A stretch of 45,560 nucleotides of DNA from Paenibacillus sp. GTDB lineage: Bacteria > Bacillota > Bacilli > Paenibacillales > Paenibacillaceae. Under the pieces are notes generated by a model. The model had not been told where the DNA came from, made no database searches, and saw nothing but the letters and a program-made list of their open reading frames with translations. The position numbers and the translations under genes were made by a program. Every line of letters starts with the position of its first letter. Positions within the stretch are counted from its first letter, which is position 1. Of the stretch, positions 38,271 to 45,560 are shown one piece after another. The DNA is taken from assembly GCA_031254035.1 (NCBI GenBank), contig JAIRVF010000094.1:1-45560 (forward strand). Direction: 5' to 3'.

Positions 38271-41200
38271 ATGGCTGACGGAATAAACAAGGATGTTGTA
38301 GGCGCAAGGATTAACCTCGATACATCCAAAATACTTCCTGCGTTTAAGTTGATTAATGAAGGTGCAAGAGGGAATGCAGAGTCATTCAAGGTACTGAACG
38401 CGGAACTTTCAATAACTACTAAAAATTTTACTGCTCTGGCGAACGCCGCTGACAAAATAGCTTTGAGTTCGGAAGAACGACGCAAAAAGATCTTGGCTGA
38501 GTCAGAAGCGATTATTAAGCAAAGAACTGCACAAACAGAGTTATTAAATGCTAAGAAAAACCACTTGGAACAAACGAATAATCTAGTTGATGCCAAACTT
38601 CAGGTACAACAGTCTATAGTAAAAAAACACGAGGCAACAATAGAGCAACAAGCGAAAGAGCATCAGCAAAGAATGATTACATTGCTACAGAAGACATCAT
38701 CGGCTGAAGCACAAACCAAAATGAGACTGGAAAAAGAACGACAGTCGCTAAAATTAGGTAACGATAAAATTGAGCAACAAGAACAGCAACATCAGCAGAA
38801 GATGGAAATCCTGAAGCAGAAGTCAATCAATTCCGGTTCGCAAGATAATCTCATACAAGCCAAAATCGATCGTCAGTTTCAACTTACGAAAAACGGTAAT
38901 CGAAAGATAGAGATGGAAGAAGAGCGTCATGCTGCCCAAATGGTAAAACTGGCTGGGGCAGGAACGGAGAACGTATTAAATCGCTCATCTCAATACATGT
39001 TATCTGGAACGATGTACTATGCCGTTATTAGAGGTGCAGACGAAGCAATAAAAGTGCTTAAAGACTTTGAATACGAGCTGGTAAATGTCAAGAGAATCAT
39101 GGGCGACACAGCGGATGTCGGGTTTGTAAAAGAGTCCATGATTTCGAATGCCAAGGAGTATGGTTATGCCCTAACTGAGGTCGCAGATGTTTATACCCAA
39201 ATCGCCCAACAAGGCTTTGACGAGCGACAAACCGAAGCTCTGGCCAGAACAGCACTGATGGCTGCTAACGTCGAACAATCTTTCCAGAGTGCGGCTCAAG
39301 CACAGGACCTAATGACAGGAGCGATCCTTAACTATGGAATGGCTGCGCAAGACTCTGAGCGACTATTGGATAGACTTAATGAGGTATCAAACAATTATCC
39401 GACGACATCGAAAAAATTGTTAGAAGGTATTAACCGTGTCGGTGCTGCTGCTAAAAATGCTGGTGTAGATATTGATACACTAATTGGTTATTTAACCGTG
39501 CTAAATCAGTCTGGATTTTCCGGATCGATAGCAGGTAATGCTATCAAGTCGTTTATTTCTTTCTCAAGTCGCGATATTGCCGTTGAAAAACTTGAGAAAT
39601 ATGTTGGTGTGATGAAAAAAGCCAACGGGGAAATGATGCCATTTAGCGAATTGCTTGGTCGAATATCCCAAAAATGGGCTACACTCACCGATGTTGAACG
39701 AGCTGAAATTACTCAAGCTATTGCCAGAGGAGATCAGGCTTCACGCTTTATCGCTCTCATGAATAACTACAGCAAAACAATAGAGGTTGCTGCTGCGTCT
39801 CAAAACTCTTTTGGTTCAGCACAGCGTGAAAATGCGCTTGCTATGACAACTCTGGAAAAGCAGTCGATGCAACTTAAAGCGGCCTGGGACGAATTGATTG
39901 TTTCTGTTGGAGACAGTGGACTTTTAAATCTATTGAAACAATTAACACAAACGGCAACTACTTTAGTAGATGGTTTCAATTCGCTTCCAGCGCCGGTAAA
40001 GAACACGATGATATCTGTCTTGTTGCTGGGCGGGGCCATTACTGTTCTGAATACGGGTATGAAATTACTGACTGGTCAATCATTGTTCGCTCTTATAACA
40101 GGTCTTGCGAATGGTGCCAGAGCAATGCTTGGCTTGAAAGCAGCTACAGATGCGGCGAATTTGTCTCAAAAGGCATTTGTTGCAACCCCTATTGGAGCAG
40201 CGTTAACAGCAATATCTATTGCCATTGGTGCAGCAACTACAGCATGGGCATACTACAAAGGCACTCAAAATGAAATAAGTGCTCAAACAGAGCAAGATAA
40301 TAGAGACATGAGTCAATTGGTAAAACGGTATGAACAATTAAAGGGAATCGTTGATGACAACACAAAATCAGATAAGGAAGTAACAGCAGCAAAACAAGAG
40401 CTTGCAACAGTCATTGAAAAAATCAGCGGCATCATGCCAAACCTGATATCCCAATGGGATGAGTTAGGAAAGGCGAAAGATGTAGATGCTCAAAAAATTG
40501 AAGAATGGAAACAAAAATACGCCGATAGCGTGAAGGTTTTAGAACAGGCCAATTTGGAAGCTGCTCAAAAAAGAAAGGCCGAGCTTGAAAATGAAATAGA
40601 ATACACACGGTATGCCATTCGCAATGCATCGGAAGCTGATTTGAGTATTATTGATAAGGCAATGGGTAAAACGGTTAATGATTTGATTCATAAGTGGTCC
40701 AAAGAAGTTGTTAATTTAGGTTCCAAGTTGGCTGAAGAAGAACGAAAAATAAAGAACAGTCAAGATACTATAGATGCTCTAAATGGTGTAACCTCTAAGG
40801 CAGCAGAAGAAACGTCAAACTTATCACATTCCGTCTCTGAAACTTCAGATGCTATGGGTGAATACGGGGACAGTGCAGAAGCAGCTACTGACGCACAGGA
40901 TGAGCAATATCAATCAGCAGAGGATTTGGCCAAGGCTCATGCCGTACTTGAATCTCAGGTGCAAGGAAACAGCAAAGCAATAAGTGAGCTTAATACATTA
41001 TCAAGGGATCTGAGCGAAGGGCAATCACTCAATGCTGCGAACGCCGCAGATTTGATAATTAAGTACCCTCAACTGGCAGACAGTATCTATAAAACAGCGG
41101 ATGGATGGGCGTTTGAAAAGGATGCAGTCGAACTTCTTCGTAAAGCCAAAATTCAAAAAGCGATTGATGATTTGAAGTCAGAACAAGCATCTGCATTTAA

Positions 41201-43376
41201 CACCAAAATGCATACTGATAGCCGACTTAAGGCGTACGGTATCGAAATGGAGGCCATCAAAAACTTAGCCGATCTAAAGGCAAAATTGAATGGAGTCATG
41301 ATAGATCACGCTGACTATAACTACGACACGCTTTCTAGTGACCCGGCTCAGCAAGCATATAGAAACAAAAAAATGAACGAGATGGAACAGCAGAGATTGG
41401 CGCAGAAGAAAGAAATAGATGCGATTTATAGTGAGTATGAAAGTCAACAAAAAAATTACGAATCTCGGATCAAATCTTTAACAGTACTCTATAAAGATAA
41501 TAGATTTGGGGTTTCTCCAAGTTCAAGTGAGAAGAAAAAATCATCTGGAAGTAAGAAGAAAGACAAATCTGCGTCCGATGCTTTCAGCGCCGCTCAAAAG
41601 CAAATAGAACATAAGAAAGCAATGGGCCAGTTAACTACAAGCCAAGAATTAGCTGCTTGGCAGAAATTGCAGTCCCAATATAAGCAAGGGTCAGAGCAGC
41701 GTATGACTATAGATGAGAAAGTCTACGCACTTAAAAAGCAATTAATTGAAGAGGCCAAGCAAAAAGAAAAAGAGGCATTTGATGCGTCGATGAAATGGAT
41801 GTCGCATCAAAAAGCGATACGCGAGGTTTCTGCCAAGGATGAACTAGACATGTTGAAACGTGTTCAGGCGCGGTATAAGGTCGGATCTGAAGAACGTTAT
41901 CAGATAGATGAAAGAGTTTTTGCGGCTAAAAAAGCTGCTGAACAAGAATCCTTATCGAAGTCCGATGAATGGATATCACATCAGAAGGGAATTCGTGAAG
42001 TTTCAGCTGCGGAAGAACTTGAAATGCTGTTGAGAGTACAATCCAGATACAAAGTTGGTACAGATGAACGGATGAAACTGGATGAAAGAGTCTATGCCGC
42101 AAAGAAATCCGCTGAACAAGAAATGTTTACGATGTCCCAGGAATGGATATCGCATCAAAAGGCGATGGATCAATTATCGACTGAACAAGAATTGAAAGCC
42201 TGGGAACGTATCCAAGCGCGTTATCTCGAAGGGACAAAATTACGAATGCAGGCAGATGAGCAGGTATACGCACTCAAGAAAAAGCTTCTTGAAGATGAAA
42301 AGAATGATGTCACCGAATTGGCTAAAACTCAAAAGACTACCCTAGATAAAGCAAAAAATGAAGAGATTAAACGCATCGAAGAAGAGAGGGATGCTTTCCT
42401 TTCGGCCCAAGATGAAAAAATCAAAGCTATTGACGATCAAATTAAAAAGATGGAACAGCTGTATGAGGAGGATGATTACGAGAGAAAGCTTGCTGAGAAA
42501 CAGGCTCGATTAGAACTTCTTCAATCAGCAGTTGGTCCGGATGGTATCAGAGAGCGTAAACAGGTGCAAAAAGATATTGAAGAAATGCAGCGGCAACATG
42601 AGCGAACATTGGCTAGAAAAAGTCTCGAAGAACAAAAACAGCAGCTGCAAGATGAAAGGAACCAAAAAGAAAAAGATTATAATAATCAAATCCAAACGGC
42701 AAAAGATCATTATGATGAGTTATCAAATGCATTTGAGAATTTTTCATCTGATATTGAACTTCAAGCTGAAAATTTGAAACAGGTCCAGATCCTGAAGGAA
42801 TCCGAGAAGAATAATGAGATTCTAAAGCAATTAGATCAATTCATTGAGGAATATCAATCCAAAATGAGTAAAATAACTCAGTCTCAAGCGCAGCTATCTC
42901 AAAAGGATTTGGATTTACAGGAGTACAACGGTAATAAGGATGCCTATGAAGCTGCAAAAACAAAAGGGAATATCGCTGAAATGAAACGTTTAAGTGAAAG
43001 AAATCAACAACTTCGTGATAAATATGGAATATCGAAGGACACAGGGAAACTGCAACACTTCAAGGATGGAGGTATCGTTCAAGGGCAAAGGGGTCAAGCG
43101 GTGCCGGTCGTGGCCCATGCTGGAGAAATGTACCTGAATGATCAGCAGCAGAGTAACCTATTCAAACTGCTGAACTTCAAAATGCCTAAATTTACAATGC
43201 CGGATAGATCTTCTTTTAAATCCACAGTTCAAAATCCGGTGGTAAACCACAATTATTTCACAGTAACCTCAGGTAATACTTATATTGAAGACGGATCGGC
43301 TGCGAAGGTATATTGGTCCGAACGTGATAACTTTATAAGACGATCTCAAGTAAGAGCGGGGGCGAAGGCTCAATGA
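38271..43376 (+). CDS. Tail tape measure protein
   Basis: 1701 residues. The N-terminal half has the TP901-type tape measure core (VNVKRIMGDTADVGFVKESM, YGYALTEVADVYTQIAQQGF, NYPTTSKKLLEGINRVGAAA, GSIAGNAIKSFISFSSRDIA). A hydrophobic segment lies near 575-660. Long coiled coils follow, including four repeats near 1110-1345 and a coiled region up to about 1560. The end is a compact part (FKDGGIVQGQRGQAVPVVAH, AGEMYLNDQQQSN). By the common rule of about 0.15 nm per residue the tail would be near 250 nm. It sets tail length and helps DNA entry. Confidence 0.95.
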   Translation: MADGINKDVVGARINLDTSKILPAFKLINEGARGNAESFKVLNAELSITTKNFTALANAADKIALSSEERRKKILAESEAIIKQRTAQTELLNAKKNHLEQTNNLVDAKLQVQQSIVKKHEATIEQQAKEHQQRMITLLQKTSSAEAQTKMRLEKERQSLKLGNDKIEQQEQQHQQKMEILKQKSINSGSQDNLIQAKIDRQFQLTKNGNRKIEMEEERHAAQMVKLAGAGTENVLNRSSQYMLSGTMYYAVIRGADEAIKVLKDFEYELVNVKRIMGDTADVGFVKESMISNAKEYGYALTEVADVYTQIAQQGFDERQTEALARTALMAANVEQSFQSAAQAQDLMTGAILNYGMAAQDSERLLDRLNEVSNNYPTTSKKLLEGINRVGAAAKNAGVDIDTLIGYLTVLNQSGFSGSIAGNAIKSFISFSSRDIAVEKLEKYVGVMKKANGEMMPFSELLGRISQKWATLTDVERAEITQAIARGDQASRFIALMNNYSKTIEVAAASQNSFGSAQRENALAMTTLEKQSMQLKAAWDELIVSVGDSGLLNLLKQLTQTATTLVDGFNSLPAPVKNTMISVLLLGGAITVLNTGMKLLTGQSLFALITGLANGARAMLGLKAATDAANLSQKAFVATPIGAALTAISIAIGAATTAWAYYKGTQNEISAQTEQDNRDMSQLVKRYEQLKGIVDDNTKSDKEVTAAKQELATVIEKISGIMPNLISQWDELGKAKDVDAQKIEEWKQKYADSVKVLEQANLEAAQKRKAELENEIEYTRYAIRNASEADLSIIDKAMGKTVNDLIHKWSKEVVNLGSKLAEEERKIKNSQDTIDALNGVTSKAAEETSNLSHSVSETSDAMGEYGDSAEAATDAQDEQYQSAEDLAKAHAVLESQVQGNSKAISELNTLSRDLSEGQSLNAANAADLIIKYPQLADSIYKTADGWAFEKDAVELLRKAKIQKAIDDLKSEQASAFNTKMHTDSRLKAYGIEMEAIKNLADLKAKLNGVMIDHADYNYDTLSSDPAQQAYRNKKMNEMEQQRLAQKKEIDAIYSEYESQQKNYESRIKSLTVLYKDNRFGVSPSSSEKKKSSGSKKKDKSASDAFSAAQKQIEHKKAMGQLTTSQELAAWQKLQSQYKQGSEQRMTIDEKVYALKKQLIEEAKQKEKEAFDASMKWMSHQKAIREVSAKDELDMLKRVQARYKVGSEERYQIDERVFAAKKAAEQESLSKSDEWISHQKGIREVSAAEELEMLLRVQSRYKVGTDERMKLDERVYAAKKSAEQEMFTMSQEWISHQKAMDQLSTEQELKAWERIQARYLEGTKLRMQADEQVYALKKKLLEDEKNDVTELAKTQKTTLDKAKNEEIKRIEEERDAFLSAQDEKIKAIDDQIKKMEQLYEEDDYERKLAEKQARLELLQSAVGPDGIRERKQVQKDIEEMQRQHERTLARKSLEEQKQQLQDERNQKEKDYNNQIQTAKDHYDELSNAFENFSSDIELQAENLKQVQILKESEKNNEILKQLDQFIEEYQSKMSKITQSQAQLSQKDLDLQEYNGNKDAYEAAKTKGNIAEMKRLSERNQQLRDKYGISKDTGKLQHFKDGGIVQGQRGQAVPVVAHAGEMYLNDQQQSNLFKLLNFKMPKFTMPDRSSFKSTVQNPVVNHNYFTVTSGNTYIEDGSAAKVYWSERDNFIRRSQVRAGAKAQ
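41601..42305 (+). repeat. Four tandem coding repeats inside the tape measure gene
   Basis: Units of 58 codons with the pattern WISHQKAIREVSA..EELEML, then RVQARYKVGSEERMxxDERV and YAAKK. The tryptophan codons of units 2-4 lie at 41796, 41970 and 42144, exactly 174 bp apart. Unit 1 is more diverged and has a longer linker. Confidence 0.8.
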
Positions 43377-43921
43377 TTGATGCAACAGCTAACGGTGTCT
43401 CGTTTAAATCTATCGGATTAGGGCTTAAAAGCCATAACATTCCGGTTCTGCCTCCGACTAAGGATAACACCTTAGAAATTGCTGAACGGGATGGGGAAAT
43501 AGATTTTGGCAGCACATACGGAGCTAGAACATTTGAATTGGAATGTGTTGTTATGGCAAATGATTCGACTTTTGATTATCACAGAAGAGTAGCCCAAGTG
43601 GCGGCTCTTTTTAATTCCAAGCGCGGTGACATCCCCTTTACCTTCGAAGACCTGCCGAACCGGATATATTATGGCAGGTATGCCGGAACGATGGAAATCG
43701 AAAAGCTGCTCTTTGATGGAATGGTCACGATTCCGATCAAGATGAGTAACCCGTTCCCGGTAAGTGATGAAAAGATCACGGAACTGACCTTAACCAAATC
43801 ACCACAGATAGTTAGTGTACAAGCTGCGGGAGACGAACGCGCAAGTCCAGTTATAACGATCACCAATACTGGTTCTGCAACGATTCATCGTTTCAAGATA
43901 TCAAATGAATATCAAATATAA
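43373..43921 (+). CDS. Distal tail protein (Dit)
   Basis: 182 residues, ATG overlapping the tape measure stop. The sequence (TYGARTFELECVVMANDSTF, DYHRRVAQVAALFNSKRGDI, PFTFEDLPNRIYYGRYAG, then MEIEKLLFDGMVTIPIKMSN) is the N-terminal domain of siphovirus distal tail proteins. It forms the hub at the tail tip. A single-domain 'short' Dit without a carbohydrate-binding insert. A tail-lysin gene is not seen directly after it, unlike in most related phages. Confidence 0.88.
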   Translation: MIDATANGVSFKSIGLGLKSHNIPVLPPTKDNTLEIAERDGEIDFGSTYGARTFELECVVMANDSTFDYHRRVAQVAALFNSKRGDIPFTFEDLPNRIYYGRYAGTMEIEKLLFDGMVTIPIKMSNPFPVSDEKITELTLTKSPQIVSVQAAGDERASPVITITNTGSATIHRFKISNEYQI

Positions 43922-43935
43922 GGAGGATGATTTCT

Positions 43936-44343
43936 TTGGCAGTACAAATATCTAACTGGCTATCCGCTCAGTTGCTTAACGCAGCTTTATGTAAAAAGCC
44001 ATTTACTCCACCGGAAACTGTTTACCTCGCTTTGTATACAAGTGATCCTACGCCAGCAGACACTGGCCAAGAGGTAACTGGAGGTGGATATGCAAGGCAG
44101 CCTATTCCATTCGCGTTAGCGTCATTGGAGAATGGGAAAACGACGAACAAGAATTCAACGGATATTGAATTTCCAACAGTCACGGAGGAATGGGGACTTA
44201 TTACACATGTTGCACTGCGTACTGCAGCTACAGGTGGCAATCTGATGTGGTCAAAAGCACTCGGAGATAATGCCCGTACGGTACGAGTAGGCGACAAACC
44301 AAAGTTTTATAAAGATAGCGTGCTTGTACGTGTTAATCAGTAA
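43936..44343 (+). CDS. Tail-tip or fibre-associated protein
   Basis: 135 residues; TTG 43936 nine bases after AGGAGG (ATG 43927 is too close). Compact beta-rich protein (ISNWLSAQLLNAALCKKPFT, PPETVYLALYTSDPTPADTG, EVTGGGYARQPIPFAL, THVALRTAATGGNLMWSKAL). Similar small proteins are found beside phage tail fibre genes, where they are annotated only as tail proteins. Exact role unknown. Confidence 0.6.
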   Translation: MAVQISNWLSAQLLNAALCKKPFTPPETVYLALYTSDPTPADTGQEVTGGGYARQPIPFALASLENGKTTNKNSTDIEFPTVTEEWGLITHVALRTAATGGNLMWSKALGDNARTVRVGDKPKFYKDSVLVRVNQ

Positions 44344-44357
44344 GGGAGGCGATTAAA

Positions 44358-45560
44358 TTGGCATTGATAAAGATGTATCCTGCGGCTGCTAATAGTCCAG
44401 GGACAGAACTAGCCGAAGACATTACGGCAGCACAAACGACAATTACCGTTATCAGCGGCAGCGCACTTCCGGACGCGCCGAACCTGTTTACGATCGGAAG
44501 CGATGAGACGGCGGAAACCGTAAAATATACCGGCAAGAACGGTAATACCTTAACTGGATGTACTCGGGGATTTGACGGTACAGCCGCGAAAGGATGGTCT
44601 GCTGGCGCAAAGGTAGCGCGGTACTTCGCTGCGTATGATCATAATACATTTATCGGGAATATTACGGATTTGGATACGCGAGTAACAGCTGTAAAGCAAA
44701 CGGCAGACACAGCAAAAGCTACGGCAGATACCGCTAAACAAACGGCTGACAAGGCGGAGACACCGGACGGAGCGCAGCAGAAGGTTGACAAAGCATTGCA
44801 GGATGCCAAGAACTATACTGACACGACAAAAACAAGTATTTACCAAGACTATTCGCGTTTCCCGGTTTACTGTGACAAAACAACTGATGGAGTAGATGCA
44901 ACATCGGCAAAAGTAACGTTGCCAACTCTTGCCGGAAGTAACTATGTATCAGCAGGTTTACAGTTTATCGCTCACAAAGACATCAAAGGCGCTTATATTC
45001 AGATCGGCACAAATACAACGAAGTACAAAGTCGTTTCTGCACTCGGTGGTAATGCTATCGATATCAAAGTAAATCAGATGTACAGCGGACGCATCAACGG
45101 TACGGATTTTTTGTTAGATAGCGGTTCTGCTTCCGGTGGAGCCGCGATACTCGGAGGATTCGAAGAAGAAGGAACTTATGTGGCAACACTTAACCCTGGC
45201 GATATCGTTGTAGGTAACAATAATAAATACGCTGGGTACAGAATGTCATTCCCCACTCTGTCGAGTGATAACAGAGGTATTGCATTCTCTAGGGAAACAG
45301 CCGATGGCGAATTTTGTGTTATGTTTAACAATTCCGCTACGGATCAGAATAAAGTTGCGATCTATCAAAGAAAGAAATATGCGAACTTTGCTAAGATCGC
45401 AAACGTTGATGTCGCTCCCGGCGGTGATGTTACATGTGTAGCTATGGATCCGGATGGTAAATATTTCGTTGTGGGTTCGAAATCAGCACCGTACATCAAT
45501 ATTTATTTGAGAAATGGCCTGACTTTTAATAAGGCAAGTAACCCCGGAACACTTCCGTCT
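44358..45560 (+). CDS. Tail fibre / receptor-binding protein (3' end beyond window)
   Basis: Open from TTG 44358 (AAGGGAGG upstream) to the window end: 401 codons visible. The N-terminus is beta-rich with DITAAQTTITVISGSALPDA and CTRGFDGTAAKGWSAGAKVA, typical of baseplate attachment segments. A coiled coil of Thr/Ala/Lys repeats follows (QTADTAKATADTAKQTADKA), and the distal part ends with VAMDPDGKYFVVGSKSAPYI, propeller-like repeats. It likely binds the host surface. The end and any enzymatic part lie outside the window. Confidence 0.8.
   Translation, partial: MALIKMYPAAANSPGTELAEDITAAQTTITVISGSALPDAPNLFTIGSDETAETVKYTGKNGNTLTGCTRGFDGTAAKGWSAGAKVARYFAAYDHNTFIGNITDLDTRVTAVKQTADTAKATADTAKQTADKAETPDGAQQKVDKALQDAKNYTDTTKTSIYQDYSRFPVYCDKTTDGVDATSAKVTLPTLAGSNYVSAGLQFIAHKDIKGAYIQIGTNTTKYKVVSALGGNAIDIKVNQMYSGRINGTDFLLDSGSASGGAAILGGFEEEGTYVATLNPGDIVVGNNNKYAGYRMSFPTLSSDNRGIAFSRETADGEFCVMFNNSATDQNKVAIYQRKKYANFAKIANVDVAPGGDVTCVAMDPDGKYFVVGSKSAPYINIYLRNGLTFNKASNPGTLPS

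Noticed and set aside
1..45560. CRISPR array, rRNA genes, complete tRNA or insertion-sequence transposase
   Set aside because: I found no regularly spaced direct repeats, no rRNA-like sequence, no full tRNA and no DDE or HUH transposase.

Overview
The window looks like a Bacillales (Firmicutes) chromosome, most plausibly Paenibacillus or a close relative, carrying the left part of an integrated tailed phage with a long flexible tail (siphovirus). The evidence is strong AGGAGG-type ribosome sites, frequent TTG/GTG starts, consensus sigma-A promoters, and Gram-positive phage families: YopX, ORF6C, ArpU-like regulator, phage replisome organiser, DnaI-like loader and HicAB. The host genus is inferred, since no search was run.

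Region 1 (1 to about 4730) lies outside the prophage. It is an eroded accessory region: the 3' end of an unrecognised hydrophobic, Cys-containing protein, a small membrane protein, a frameshifted ATP-dependent DNA ligase, a small secreted peptide with its own promoter, two diverged copies of a ~150 bp segment, a near-perfect inverted repeat and a lone 244-residue protein.

Region 2 (about 4733 to 7750) is the prophage end and immunity module. The 3' half of a tRNA-Val(GAC)-like gene marks the attachment site. Then come integrase, ImmA/IrrE-type protease and CI-like repressor on the minus strand, and a Cro-like gene on the plus strand. At least five GGGTA-type operators lie on both sides of cro, two of them in the early promoter.

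Region 3 (7750 to 18224) is the early and replication operon: HTH protein, ParB-domain protein, ORF6C protein, several unknown proteins, replisome organiser, DnaI/DnaC-like helicase loader, a phage-encoded sliding clamp, a DUF1064 nuclease-like protein, and a cytosine-C5 methyltransferase whose target-recognition region is six tandem repeats. The phage supplies origin recognition, loader and clamp but shows no polymerase here, so it presumably borrows the host replisome.

Region 4 (18230 to 26700) is a bank of small accessory genes: an XRE repressor divergent from a small membrane peptide, zinc-ribbon, HNH, ASCH, YopX and Api92-like (broken by TGA) genes, then the late regulators, a LytTR-like protein and a HicAB toxin-antitoxin. 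Two small proteins here carry sliding-clamp-binding-like pentapeptides.

Region 5 (26724 to the end) is the packaging, head and tail module in standard order: TerS, TerL, two extra genes, portal, protease/scaffold, capsid, connectors, tail tube, frameshifted tail-assembly chaperone, 1701-residue tape measure, Dit and a fibre running off the window. TerS carries a domain almost identical to the DNA-reading gamma domain of SpoIIIE/FtsK, the most striking feature here. A palindrome (AGGAAAATTTTCCT type) recurs five times, only between genes, and three copies sit just upstream of terS, portal and tape measure.
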